Part shown: positions 35,236-44,314 of the stretch, in pieces
Numbering within the stretch: the first letter of the stretch is position 1
Layout: each line of letters starts with the position of its first letter
Source of the DNA: Xanthobacteraceae bacterium 501b
GTDB taxonomy: Bacteria; Pseudomonadota; Alphaproteobacteria; Rhizobiales; Xanthobacteraceae
Reading direction: 5' to 3'
Assembly: GCA_000378025.1 (NCBI GenBank)
Contig: KB899087.1
Coordinates: 3,782,001 to 3,846,000, forward strand
DNA: 64,000 nucleotides
Made by a program: the position numbers and the translations under genes
Notes under the pieces: model-generated
The model's database searches: none
What the model saw: only the letters and a program-made list of their open reading frames with translations
Told to the model about the DNA's origin: nothing

Positions 35236-35817
35236 CTAGGGGGACGTGCGCACCGCATCAAAATAGTCGTTTTGACCTTCATCGACATAGTGACCATGGA
35301 GCCTCATCCCGGCCTGCTCCAGTGCGCTTTGATATTCCTCCTCTCCAAGGGAAAGTGACGGCTGTCCCGTCAGCATGTCATCCCATACGCAAGGTTGGCG
35401 CGGCGCGCTGAACAGGAACCGCCCGCCTGGCTCCAAAGCCCCCGCTACCCGATCAATGACCTTGCGTTGGTCGTTGGCGGGCAGCAGAAACAGGAGGCCA
35501 ACTGCGACGGCTCCATCGAACCTTCGCCGAAAAAAGTCGCTCGTCTGCGCCGCCTCGCAGGCTATCTCGGCGGACGGGAACTGGCGGCGGAACTCCGCCA
35601 CAAGCGCTGGAGAGGCGTCGATCCCGAAGACTTCAAAGCCTTCTTCCGCGAGCACTGTGGAAATAGGTTTGCCCGAACCGCAGCCGACGTCCACCACGGT
35701 TCCGCCTGATGGCAATTGCCTTGCCCATCGACGCACAATCTCGGCGCCTATGCCTGATCGCACCTCGATGAACCTATGCGCGATCGCGTCCCAGCCGCGA
35801 GATGGGTCAATGGCCAT
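35236..35817 (-). CDS. Class I SAM-dependent methyltransferase
   Basis: Small methyltransferase of 193 aa. Motif I (VVDVGCGSGKP) is at about residues 41-51, an acidic motif II Asp in FGIDAS follows, and motif post-III ALEPGGRFLFSAP is present. The substrate is unknown. Its G+C content is visibly lower than the flanking genes, and it is bounded on the downstream side by a family C repeat, hinting at acquisition. It has only a weak ribosome site (CTAAAAG). No operon partner. Confidence 0.85.
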   Translation of the reverse strand: MAIDPSRGWDAIAHRFIEVRSGIGAEIVRRWARQLPSGGTVVDVGCGSGKPISTVLAEEGFEVFGIDASPALVAEFRRQFPSAEIACEAAQTSDFFRRRFDGAVAVGLLFLLPANDQRKVIDRVAGALEPGGRFLFSAPRQPCVWDDMLTGQPSLSLGEEEYQSALEQAGMRLHGHYVDEGQNDYFDAVRTSP

Positions 35818-35990
35818 CTTTTAGAATTAACAGAGTGGTGCGCATCCGCGAGGCCCGAATGGGCGACTTAAGGGCTTCAGATCATCACCGTGAGCCATTG
35901 TCGGTCCCGGTGAACACCCGCCCGGGGATGACGGCGATGCAGGGGGCTCATCCCAAGGCACCGGGCCGCGCCCGCCCCCCACTTACCCCC

Positions 35991-36743
35991 TCAATACGTC
36001 ACTTCCGCCAGATACAGCCCGGCCGAGGGCGCCATCGGGCCGCAGCGTGTGCGGTCGGCGGCCTCCAGCGCGGCGGTCACGTCGTCCGGCGTCCATGCCG
36101 CCTCGCCCACCTTCACCAGCGTGCCGACCATGCTCCGCACCTGATGGTGCAGGAAGGAGCGGGCCTGCGCGTGCACCCTTATCTCCATGCCCGGCCCTTC
36201 CAGCGGCACCGTCTCCACATCAAGCCGGTCGAGCGTCTTCACCGGCGAGGCGGCCTGGCAGCCAATGGCGCGGAAGGTGGTGAAATCGTGCCGGCCGATA
36301 AGCCGGGCCGCGCCTTCCGCCATCGCCTGCGTGTCGAGCGGGCGCAGCACCCGCCAGGCCCGGTTGCGCTCCAGCACCAGGTCCGGCCGGCGGGCGATGA
36401 TGCGGTAGACATAGCGCCGCCCGGTGGCGGAGAAGCGGGCGTGAAAATCCTCGGCGGCCGGCTCGGCCTCCAGCACCGCGACCGGGTGCGGGCGCAGATG
36501 CGCGTTCATCGCGTCGCGCACCGTGTCCGGGCGCCAGTCGCGGGTGAGTTCGATATGGGCGACCTGCCCGGTGGCGTGCACGCCGGCGTCGGTGCGGCCG
36601 GCGCCGTGCACCACCACCTCCTCGCCGGAAAAGCGGCGCACCGCCTCGGCGAGCACGCCCTGCACGGTCCGCCCCGCCGCCTGGACCTGCCAGCCGACAA
36701 AGGGGGTGCCGTCATATTCGATGGTGAGCTTGTAGCGGGGCAT
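35991..36743 (-). CDS. truA: tRNA pseudouridine(38-40) synthase TruA
   Basis: Modifies U38-U40 in the anticodon arm of many tRNAs, 250 aa. The catalytic Asp52 sits in [25 protein letters not shown] at residues 10-19 and the C-terminal [13 protein letters not shown] segment are family hallmarks. The ATG at 36743 gives the standard length. It is divergent from polA. Confidence 0.96.
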   Translation of the reverse strand: MPRYKLTIEYDGTPFVGWQVQAAGRTVQGVLAEAVRRFSGEEVVVHGAGRTDAGVHATGQVAHIELTRDWRPDTVRDAMNAHLRPHPVAVLEAEPAAEDFHARFSATGRRYVYRIIARRPDLVLERNRAWRVLRPLDTQAMAEGAARLIGRHDFTTFRAIGCQAASPVKTLDRLDVETVPLEGPGMEIRVHAQARSFLHHQVRSMVGTLVKVGEAAWTPDDVTAALEAADRTRCGPMAPSAGLYLAEVTY

Positions 36744-36872
36744 GGTGTTTTCCTGTGCGCTCTGTAGCGCCGGAAGGCCGGCGCGTCACCTGCGCAGCCC
36801 AATGCCCGCCTCTCACGCCCCTTGCCCCGGCGCGGCGGCGGGGGCATCGTGCGGCGCGAAACGGAGCCCGCA

Positions 36873-39833
36873 ATGCCCGCCACTGATGCCCATCACGAGA
36901 CTGTCGACACCGGCGACCATGTCGTCCTGATCGACGGCTCGGCCTATATCTTCCGCGCCTACCACGCTTTGCCCCCGCTCACCCGTTCCTCCGACAAGCT
37001 GCCCGTCGGCGCGGTGGCGGGGTTCTGCAACATGCTGTGGAAGCTGGTGCGGGCCGGGCAGAATGGCGGCGGCTTCGCGCCGAAGCCGACCCATCTCGCC
37101 GTGGTGTTCGACAAGTCCGAGCAGACCTTCCGTAAGGACATCTACCCGCTCTACAAGGCGCAGCGCCCGGAGCTGCCGGAGGATCTGCGCCCGCAATTCC
37201 CGCTGATCCGCGAGGCCACCCGCGCCTTCGACCTCGCCTGTGTCGAGCAGTCCGGCTTCGAGGCCGACGACCTCATCGCCACCTATGCCGAGCAGGCCAA
37301 GGCCAAGGGCGCTCTTGTCACCGTCATCTCCTCCGACAAGGATCTGATGCAGCTCGTCGATGGGCTCGTGCGGATGTACGACCCGATGAAGGACAAGGCG
37401 ATCGGCGTCGAGGAAGTGTTCGAGAAGTTCGGCGTCGCCCCCGACAAGGTGGTGGACGTGCAGTCGCTGGCCGGCGATTCGGTGGACAATGTGCCCGGCG
37501 TGCCGGGCATCGGCATCAAGACCGCCGCCCAGCTCTTGGGGGAATATGGCGACCTCGACACGCTGCTGGCCCGCGCCGGCGAGATCAAGCAGACCAAGCG
37601 GCGCGAGAACCTGATCGAATTCGCCGACCAGGCCCGCCTATCGCGCCAGCTGGTCACGCTCAAGCGCGACGTGGCGCTCGACGTGCCGCTCGACGACATC
37701 GCCGTGATCGAGCCGGAAGGGCGCAAGCTGATCGCCTTTCTCAAGGCGATGGAGTTCACCACCCTCACCCGCCGCGTCGGCGAGGCCTATGAGATCGACA
37801 TCGCCGCCATCGATCCCGATCCCGGGCTGAAGGCGGGGGGCGGCGAGAGCGGGCTGCTGGCCGCCGGGCTCGACCCGGACACGCGCGAGACCGCGGTGCC
37901 GCTGGACGCGGCGCCGAGCCCGGCGGAAGGCCTCACCCCGCAGGCGCTCGCCGCCGCGCGGCAGGCGGAGGCCACCGCCACCCCGGTCGACCGTTCCCGC
38001 TACGAGACGGTGACGACGCTCGCCCGCCTGCAGGAATGGGTGGCCCGCGCCACGCAGATCGGCTTTGTCGCGGTCGACACCGAGACCACCGGGCTCGACC
38101 CGATGCAGGCGGAGCTGGTCGGCTTCTCGCTCGCCACCGCGCCTAACGAGGCCTGCTATGTCCCGCTCACCCATAAGGGCGGCGATGAGGGCCTGTTCAG
38201 CGAGGGGCTGCTGCCCGGCCAGATTCCTCCCCGCGAGGCGCTTGCTGTCCTGAAGCCGCTGATGGAGGACCCGTCTGTCCTCAAGATCGGCCAGAACCTG
38301 AAATATGATTGGCTGGTGCTCAAGCGCGCCGGCATCGAGGTCGCCCCTTACGACGACACGATGCTGCTGTCCTATGTGCTGGATGCCGGCGCCTCGCCGC
38401 ACGGCATGGACCCGCTGTCGATGCGCTGGCTCGGCCACACCCCGATCAAGTTCGAGGAGGTGTGCGGCAAGGGCAAGGGGCAGATCACCTTCGACCGCGC
38501 CCCGCTCGACAAGGCGAGCGAATACGCCGCCGAGGATGCCGATGTCACCCTGCGGCTGTGGCGGGTGCTGAAGCCCCGCCTCGCCAGCGAGGGCAAGGCG
38601 ACCGTCTACGAGACGCTGGAGCGCCCGCTGGTCGCCGTGCTCGCCCGCATGGAAGCGCGCGGCATCATGATCGACCGCCAGATGCTCTCGCGCCTGTCCG
38701 GCGAGTTCGCTCAAGGGATGGGCCGGCTGGAGGCCGATATTTCCGAGATGGCGGGGGAGAGCTTCAACCCCGGCTCGCCCAAGCAGCTCGGCGACATATT
38801 GTTCGGCAAGATGGCCATTCCCGGCGGGCGCAAGACGCCGACGGGGGCGTGGTCGACGGGCGCCGACGTGCTGGAGGAACTGGCCGAGCAGGGCCACGAG
38901 CTGCCGCGCCGCATTCTCGACTGGCGCCAGCTGCAGAAGCTGAAATCGACCTATGCCGACGCCCTGCCCTCCTATGTCCACCCCGAGACGGGGCGGGTGC
39001 ATTCCTCCTTTGCCCTCGCCGCGACGACGACGGGCCGGCTTTCCTCCTCCGAGCCGAACCTGCAGAACATCCCGGTGCGCTCGGAAGAGGGGCGCAAGAT
39101 CCGCAAGGCCTTCATCGCCGCCCCCGGCCACAAGCTCATTTCGGCCGATTATTCGCAGATCGAACTGCGGCTTCTGGCCGAGATCGCCGACACGCCCTCG
39201 CTGCGCCAGGCGTTCCAGGACGGGCTCGACATCCATGCCATGACCGCCTCGGAAATGTTCGGCGTGCCGATCGAGGGCATGCCGGGCGAAGTGCGCCGCC
39301 GGGCGAAGGCGATCAATTTCGGCATCATCTACGGCATTTCGGCGTTCGGCCTCGCCAACCAGCTCTCGATCCCGCGCGAGGAGGCGGGCGCCTATATCAA
39401 GCGCTATTTCGAGCGCTTCCCCGGCATCCGCGCCTATATGGACGAGACCCGCCTGTTCGCCCGCGAGCACGGCTATGTCGAAACGCTGTTCGGCCGGCGC
39501 TGCCATTACCCCGATATCAATGCCAAGAACCCCTCGATCCGCGCCTTCAACGAGCGTGCGGCGATCAATGCACGGCTGCAGGGCTCTGCCGCCGACATCA
39601 TCCGCCGCGCCATGGTGCGGATGGACGGCGCGCTGGAGACGGCGCGCCTTTCCGCCCGCATGCTGCTGCAGGTGCATGACGAACTGATCTTCGAGGTGCC
39701 GGACGACGAGGTCGCCGCCACCATCCCGGTGGTGCGCGAGGTGATGGAACTCGCCCCCTTCCCGGCGGTGGCGCTGAAAGTGCCGCTGAAGGTCGACGCC
39801 CGCGCGGCGTTGAACTGGGACGAGGCGCACTGA
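36873..39833 (+). CDS. polA: DNA polymerase I
   Basis: Repair and Okazaki-fragment-processing polymerase, 986 aa. The N-terminal 5'-3' exonuclease (LIDGSAYIFRAYHALPPL) is followed by a 3'-5' proofreading domain with its acidic residues intact (FVAVDTETTGLDP, YAAEDADVTLRLW). The polymerase domain has motif A DYSQIELR (from residue 759), motif B RRRAKAINFGIIYG and motif C VHDE (934-937). GGAG precedes the ATG at 36873; the frame upstream to 36822 is unconserved. Confidence 0.97.
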   Translation: MPATDAHHETVDTGDHVVLIDGSAYIFRAYHALPPLTRSSDKLPVGAVAGFCNMLWKLVRAGQNGGGFAPKPTHLAVVFDKSEQTFRKDIYPLYKAQRPELPEDLRPQFPLIREATRAFDLACVEQSGFEADDLIATYAEQAKAKGALVTVISSDKDLMQLVDGLVRMYDPMKDKAIGVEEVFEKFGVAPDKVVDVQSLAGDSVDNVPGVPGIGIKTAAQLLGEYGDLDTLLARAGEIKQTKRRENLIEFADQARLSRQLVTLKRDVALDVPLDDIAVIEPEGRKLIAFLKAMEFTTLTRRVGEAYEIDIAAIDPDPGLKAGGGESGLLAAGLDPDTRETAVPLDAAPSPAEGLTPQALAAARQAEATATPVDRSRYETVTTLARLQEWVARATQIGFVAVDTETTGLDPMQAELVGFSLATAPNEACYVPLTHKGGDEGLFSEGLLPGQIPPREALAVLKPLMEDPSVLKIGQNLKYDWLVLKRAGIEVAPYDDTMLLSYVLDAGASPHGMDPLSMRWLGHTPIKFEEVCGKGKGQITFDRAPLDKASEYAAEDADVTLRLWRVLKPRLASEGKATVYETLERPLVAVLARMEARGIMIDRQMLSRLSGEFAQGMGRLEADISEMAGESFNPGSPKQLGDILFGKMAIPGGRKTPTGAWSTGADVLEELAEQGHELPRRILDWRQLQKLKSTYADALPSYVHPETGRVHSSFALAATTTGRLSSSEPNLQNIPVRSEEGRKIRKAFIAAPGHKLISADYSQIELRLLAEIADTPSLRQAFQDGLDIHAMTASEMFGVPIEGMPGEVRRRAKAINFGIIYGISAFGLANQLSIPREEAGAYIKRYFERFPGIRAYMDETRLFAREHGYVETLFGRRCHYPDINAKNPSIRAFNERAAINARLQGSAADIIRRAMVRMDGALETARLSARMLLQVHDELIFEVPDDEVAATIPVVREVMELAPFPAVALKVPLKVDARAALNWDEAH

Positions 39834-39868
39834 GGGGCGGGGCGGGCCGACCGGCGGTGGGAGCGGTC

Positions 39869-40747
39869 CTAGGGCGATCCTGAAAGAAACGCGCCGGCCG
39901 TGAACCCGGAGAGAGCCGCCTCGGGCAGGCGGACCTCGGCCGCGAGAACATCCTGTCCGCCACCAAGGCTGCGCATCGTCTTCCAGTCGGCCTTGCCGAA
40001 GCGGGAGTCCGATGCGGCGAAGCCCAGATTTTCCGTCTGGTAATCCTGGACGAAGGCTTTTCCCTCTTGCGAGAGGACAACCCGGTTGGCGCGGGGGTCG
40101 AAAACCAGAACCCTGGTGGTGTCGACATCCGGGCTTTTGCGGGAAGCGACGCCACGCGCGGTCGCCGCCACTGACAGCGCCGCGAAGATTTCGGCGTCCT
40201 GAGCCTTGCCGGTGCCCCGCAGCTGCGTCGCGATCTCGCTGCCAAGGATCGCTATCTTGCCGTAGTCCGCAGCGGTGAGGGCCTCTTTGACCTTGTCGGA
40301 ATAGGCCGTCGCATAGCCTTCGGCGTTCTCGACGCCGCCGAGTGCCTGAACCCACGCCGCTTTGTCCGAGAAGCGTTCGATCAGGTTGGCCGCGCTCGTC
40401 ACGTAGAAATCGGCGAAGACGATTTCCGGGTATTTGCACTTCACTTCTCTTATCGGAACCTGTTCGATAAAAGACGTGGTCGAGATGGCCCTGTATTCAA
40501 TCGAGTCGTTGCACACGTCTTCGAGGACTTCGTAGATTCCCACACCTCGGGCCGCAGCGTTCGCCTTGGCCCAGGCGTCACCGTTCTTCCGTCGCTCGAT
40601 GACGACGTTCACCGCGACGTTGTCGTTGGTCCGGGTGATGATGCGGACCTTGACCCGATCGGCGAAGGCGACGCCGGCGGAAAGCCAGCAGCCGAGGCCC
40701 AGTATCCAACCGCACGAGACGCCGAGGCGACGCCAATGACCCATCAT
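39869..40747 (-). CDS. Exported protein of unknown function (second gene of a two-gene unit)
   Basis: A 292-aa protein with a signal peptide (MMGHWRRLG, hydrophobic core, cleavage near AFA|DRV). The mature N-terminus is a beta-rich segment, and residues about 110-200 look helical and repeat-like. Three cysteines sit in CNDS, KCKY and the leader. No domain was recognised. AAGGAGGGG precedes tandem ATGs at 40747 and 40744. It follows the membrane protein gene by 26 bp, so the two are probably co-transcribed. G+C content is lower than that of polA. Confidence 0.8.
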   Translation of the reverse strand: MMGHWRRLGVSCGWILGLGCWLSAGVAFADRVKVRIITRTNDNVAVNVVIERRKNGDAWAKANAAARGVGIYEVLEDVCNDSIEYRAISTTSFIEQVPIREVKCKYPEIVFADFYVTSAANLIERFSDKAAWVQALGGVENAEGYATAYSDKVKEALTAADYGKIAILGSEIATQLRGTGKAQDAEIFAALSVAATARGVASRKSPDVDTTRVLVFDPRANRVVLSQEGKAFVQDYQTENLGFAASDSRFGKADWKTMRSLGGGQDVLAAEVRLPEAALSGFTAGAFLSGSP

Positions 40748-40773
40748 CCCCTCCTTCTATCGGCACGGGCTGT

Positions 40774-41424
40774 TCAGCGCGGAGCGGCCGCCGCCTCGCC
40801 CCTCTGCAGGCTGACAAATGCGATCACAATCCAAGCGACAAAGCACAACCCAACGAAGATCAAAGAATAAATGATCATGGAAAGATAGTTTTCGAGCACC
40901 CAACCCTCCAGGGTGGGCCCTCGGCCAAAGACGACGCCGACCGCGCTGCCGCCATTGGCGGCGATGTCGACGCCCGCGAGGTCATAGCCGACGCGGACAT
41001 CCGCGTTGATGCCAACGAGCCCCATGCGATAGGCGACCTGGGCGCGCGGCGGCACGACGGCATCGACCGTGTAGATGTCGTCTGTCACCAGTTGGGGAGT
41101 GGAACGCAGCCAGATCGCCCCGCTTCGCACGAACTCGACGGCCTGCCCGCTGCCCCGCCGGCTGCGGAAGCACGGGCCGGTCTCGCCCGGCGGCAGCAGG
41201 CATTGAAATCCGAAGCGGCCGACACTGATCGGTTGGCTCATGGATCGGTTGATGAAGCGGACAATGGCCTGCCGATCGTCCGCTCCACCGGAATAGGAAA
41301 TGGTGTACTCGATGAAGCGGGTGTTCTTGAGCTCGACAACCGCAGAATTCAGCAGCCAACCGAGCGCCCCGGCGATTATCGCGAGGACATAAGGCGCATT
41401 GCTGTCCCTGAAGATACTGCCCAT
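40774..41424 (-). CDS. Membrane protein of unknown function (first gene of a two-gene unit)
   Basis: A 216-aa protein with one transmembrane helix at residues about 9-30 (near AIIAGALGWLLNS) and another at about 182-205 before a short cytoplasmic tail. Between them lies a roughly 150-residue, probably periplasmic, beta-rich domain. The topology resembles a sensor or structural envelope protein; no family was recognised. GGAGGAGG precedes the ATG at 41424. The exported protein gene at 39869 follows. Confidence 0.78.
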   Translation of the reverse strand: MGSIFRDSNAPYVLAIIAGALGWLLNSAVVELKNTRFIEYTISYSGGADDRQAIVRFINRSMSQPISVGRFGFQCLLPPGETGPCFRSRRGSGQAVEFVRSGAIWLRSTPQLVTDDIYTVDAVVPPRAQVAYRMGLVGINADVRVGYDLAGVDIAANGGSAVGVVFGRGPTLEGWVLENYLSMIIYSLIFVGLCFVAWIVIAFVSLQRGEAAAAPR

Positions 41425-41588
41425 GGCTGCCTCCTCCGGCACGGCACAGCAGAAGCAACGCAAGAGGACGGATCTTGGCGGGGCGTTCTCGCGTCATCTA
41501 TGCCGGTACAATATGCCCCCCATATTTTGCGTGGGAACGCCTCCCGTCAAGATTGTATTTTCACGACGCACAAGCCGATACGTGTCCC

Positions 41589-42422
41589 TCAGAACTCCAC
41601 GTCGAGTTCCTCCATCTCGTCCGGCTCCTCCCGCGCCGCCGTGGTCCATTCCTTCATCGCGGGCAAAGCGAGCATGGTCTTGCAATAGGCCCGGCTCCTG
41701 GCGTCCAGCGGCACGTCATAGGTGGTGAAGCGGGCGCAGACCGGGGCGTACATCGCGTCCGCCAGGGTCGGGGCCGGCCCGAACAGATAGGGCCCGCCAT
41801 AGGTCTTCAGGCACTCGGTCCAGATGGCGAGGATGCGGACGATGTCGCCCTGCGCGCCGCTCCACACCTTGAAGCCGGGATGGTGCGCCTTGAGGTTCAT
41901 CGGCAGCGCCGAGCGCAGATTGGCGAATCCCGAATGCATCTCGCCGCTGATGGAGCGGCAATGCGCCCGCGCTGCGCGATCCCTAGGCAGAAGCCCGGCC
42001 TCTGGCTTCAATTCGTGCAGGTACTCGGCAATGGCCAGCGTGTCCCAGATCCGCAGCCCCTCATGGTCGAGGCGCGGCACCAGGAAAGAGGAGGATTGCA
42101 GCAGCAGCTCGGCGCGGATTGCGGGGTCGTCGGCGGAGACGCGCGCCTCCGCCACATCGAGCCCCGCCAGCCGGCACAGCAGAAAGCCCCGCAGCGACCA
42201 GGACGAATAATTCTTGCTGCTGATGGTCAGCACCGCCGCCGGCGGGGCGGCGGTGGATGCGGCAGTGGATTCGGCGGCGGCCGCTTTCGCCACGGGCTTG
42301 GCGCCCGCCTTCACGCCCGCCGCCGTGCTCGGGGCCTTCTTCGTCCCGCGCGCGTCGGGCGTGGCGGCAGGCTTCGAGGCACCCTTGGCGGCGGGCTTGG
42401 CGGTCGAGGTCGGGGCGGGCAT
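41589..42422 (-). CDS. Glutathione S-transferase-like protein with Lys/Ala/Pro-rich N-terminal tail
   Basis: A 277-aa protein. Residues about 65-135 form a thioredoxin-like GST N-domain (KNYSSWSLRGFLLCRLAGL) and the helical C-domain follows (ADAMYAPVCARF). Preceding it is a 60-residue tail made almost only of Ala, Lys, Pro, Thr and Ser (segments such as KPAAKGASKPAATP), like histone H1 tails. AGGAAG lies upstream of the ATG at 42422; starting at the GST domain has no alternative ATG. GST of this type without the tail is common; the fusion is unusual. Substrate unknown. Confidence 0.83.
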   Translation of the reverse strand: MPAPTSTAKPAAKGASKPAATPDARGTKKAPSTAAGVKAGAKPVAKAAAAESTAASTAAPPAAVLTISSKNYSSWSLRGFLLCRLAGLDVAEARVSADDPAIRAELLLQSSSFLVPRLDHEGLRIWDTLAIAEYLHELKPEAGLLPRDRAARAHCRSISGEMHSGFANLRSALPMNLKAHHPGFKVWSGAQGDIVRILAIWTECLKTYGGPYLFGPAPTLADAMYAPVCARFTTYDVPLDARSRAYCKTMLALPAMKEWTTAAREEPDEMEELDVEF

Positions 42423-42787
42423 GGCAGGCTTCCTGTTCCGGCGGCGCGTCCATTGTGCGGCCCGCAAGCGGCAATCACACTTCGTGCCATTCCTGACGGG
42501 GGTATGACGCGCCCAGTGCCGCCCGGCATCCCCGCGCAAGCCACACGCGGCAGAGTGCTCGCCGGGTGCGTTGGCCGGGTGCGTGCCCGCTACTCCGCAA
42601 CCGTCTTGGCAGCGGCCTTGCATCCGCTCTAGGATGGGTCCGGCAGGCCCCATTACAGGCGAACCGTGCGCCCCGCACCGATCGCCGCACATGGACCCTC
42701 TGCCGGAGCGCGCATGACCTCTCGCCGCCCACACTGTTGTCGCCCGAGCTGCTGCCGCGCAGGCTTTTGCCGGAAGATTCCCCGCCG
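42423..42787. other. Divergent intergenic region, GST to phaZ2
   Basis: 365 bp between two divergent starts. Open frames here read as Arg/Pro-rich noise. No convincing promoter, repeat or RNA was found by eye. Confidence 0.6.
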
Positions 42788-44005
42788 ATGATCTATGCCG
42801 CCTATCAGGCCCAGTCCGACCTCCTCGATCCGATCCGCCTGGCCGCGCGCCTGTCGCGGCAGATGATCGGCACGATGGGCGGCTTCGGAGACACGCCGCT
42901 GCTGCGCAATGTCACCGCCGTCTGCGAGATGATCGAGCGCGCCGGGCTCAGCCATGCGCGCCCGACCTTCGACATCGGCACCGTCACCTCAGGCAATCGC
43001 GAGGTGGAGGTGCGCGAGGAGGTGGCGCTGACCCTGCCCTTCGGCTCGCTGCTGCATTTCGCCAAGGATGTCGACCAGAAGCAGCCGCGCCTGCTGGTGG
43101 TGGCCCCGCTGTCCGGCCATTTCGCCACGCTGCTGCTCGACACGGTGAAGACGCTGCTGCCGGAAAACGACGTCTACATCACCGACTGGCACAATGCCCG
43201 CGACGTGCCGCTCTCCGCCGGCGGCTTCGGCTTCGACGATTATGTCGGCCATGTCGTGCGCTTCCTGGAGGAGATCGGGCCGGGCGGGCATGTGCTCGCC
43301 GTGTGCCAGCCCTGCGTGCAGGTGCTCGCCGCCTGCGCCGTCATGGCGCAGGAGAACAACCCCGCCCAGCCGCTGTCGATGACGTTGATGGCCGGGCCGG
43401 TCGATACCCGCATCAACCCGACCAAGGTCAACGAGCTCGCCACCTCCAAGCCGATGGAATGGTTCGAGCAGAACCTCATCGCCACCGTCCCGCCCGGCTA
43501 CAAGGGCGCGGGGCGGCGGGTCTATCCCGGATTCCTGCAGGTCAGCGCCTTCATGGCGATGAATCTGGAGCGCCATGTGAAGGCGCATGTCGGGCTGTTC
43601 GAGAACCTCGCCATGGGCGAGCACGACAAGGCCGACACCACCAAGACCTTCTATGACGAGTATTTCGCCGTGCTCGACCTCGCGGCCGAGTTCTATCTGG
43701 AAACCATCGACAAGGTGTTCCAGCAGCATGAGCTGCCGCGCGGCGTGCTCACCTATCGCGGCGGCAGCCTGGATTTCCGCGCCATCCGCCGCACCGCGCT
43801 GCTCACCGTGGAGGGCGAGCGCGACGATATCTGCGCGGTCGGCCAGACGGTGGCGGCGCAGGACATCTGCACCGGCCTGCGTCCGCATCTGCGCCGCCAC
43901 CACATGCAGGCCGGGGTGGGCCATTACGGCGTGTTCTCCGGCCGGCGCTGGAAGGGCCAGGTCTACCCGCTGGTGCGCAACCACATCCTCGCCGCGGATG
44001 CGTGA
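42788..44005 (+). CDS. phaZ: Intracellular polyhydroxyalkanoate (PHB) depolymerase, copy 2
   Basis: A 405-aa paralogue of the product at 3287-4687, sharing APLSGHFATLLLDTV, YITDWHNARDVP, the cysteine nucleophile elbow AVCQPCVQVL (Cys173), MNLERHVKAH and the late VGHYGVFSGRRW His. It lacks the longer N- and C-terminal extensions of copy 1 and has the length usual for intracellular PhaZ. The ATG at 42788 has GGAAGA about 12 bases upstream. It is followed by a repeat-rich spacer, then homospermidine synthase. Confidence 0.92.
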   Translation: MIYAAYQAQSDLLDPIRLAARLSRQMIGTMGGFGDTPLLRNVTAVCEMIERAGLSHARPTFDIGTVTSGNREVEVREEVALTLPFGSLLHFAKDVDQKQPRLLVVAPLSGHFATLLLDTVKTLLPENDVYITDWHNARDVPLSAGGFGFDDYVGHVVRFLEEIGPGGHVLAVCQPCVQVLAACAVMAQENNPAQPLSMTLMAGPVDTRINPTKVNELATSKPMEWFEQNLIATVPPGYKGAGRRVYPGFLQVSAFMAMNLERHVKAHVGLFENLAMGEHDKADTTKTFYDEYFAVLDLAAEFYLETIDKVFQQHELPRGVLTYRGGSLDFRAIRRTALLTVEGERDDICAVGQTVAAQDICTGLRPHLRRHHMQAGVGHYGVFSGRRWKGQVYPLVRNHILAADA

Positions 44006-44020
44006 GGGGGGGGCGATGCC

Positions 44021-44116
44021 GTCATCCCGGACGGCAACAGGCCGATCCGGGATCGCGCGCCGTGCCACCAGACCACGACCCGATCCCGGCCCTCGCCGAA
44101 GCTCGGCCGGGATGAC
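44021..44116. repeat. Palindromic intergenic repeat, family B copy 1
   Basis: It starts GTCATCCCGG and ends CCGGGATGAC (inverted ends), with internal CCGGGATCG and CGATCCCGG arms. In reverse orientation it aligns with the element at 55436-55529. Confidence 0.8.
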
Positions 44117-44145
44117 GCCCGCACCGCGAACCTCTCCCTGTCCGC

Positions 44146-44191
44146 CGTCATGCTGAGGTGCCGGCCGCAAGGCCGGCATTGAGGCACGCAG
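44146..44191. repeat. Half copy of the composite A repeat
   Basis: CGTCATGCTGAGGTGCCGG ... GAGGCACGCAG matches the right arm of copy A2 (34534-34580) in the same orientation. The other arm is missing; a family B element occupies the flank instead. Confidence 0.75.
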
Positions 44192-44314
44192 CCCACGTCG
44201 CGCGCCTCCCCCCGCCGCCCCGTCACGCGCCCGTCACCATTGACGCGGCAGGCTGCGGCGTCCCATGGTGCGCGCGCATCTGTGCCTTTTGGAACCAAAG
44301 GAGTGTCCCCGCGA

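Larger units (their letters stand above)
44006..44314. other. Repeat-filled spacer before homospermidine synthase
   Basis: 309 bp occupied largely by a family B palindromic repeat (44021-44116) and a half copy of the composite A repeat (44146-44191). The last 120 bp must hold the promoter of the homospermidine synthase gene; AAAGGAG lies 13 bases before its ATG. Confidence 0.7.

Noticed and set aside
37638-40439. 933-codon open frame on the minus strand across polA and the exported protein gene
   Set aside because: It spans two well-supported genes in another frame and its product is compositionally abnormal.
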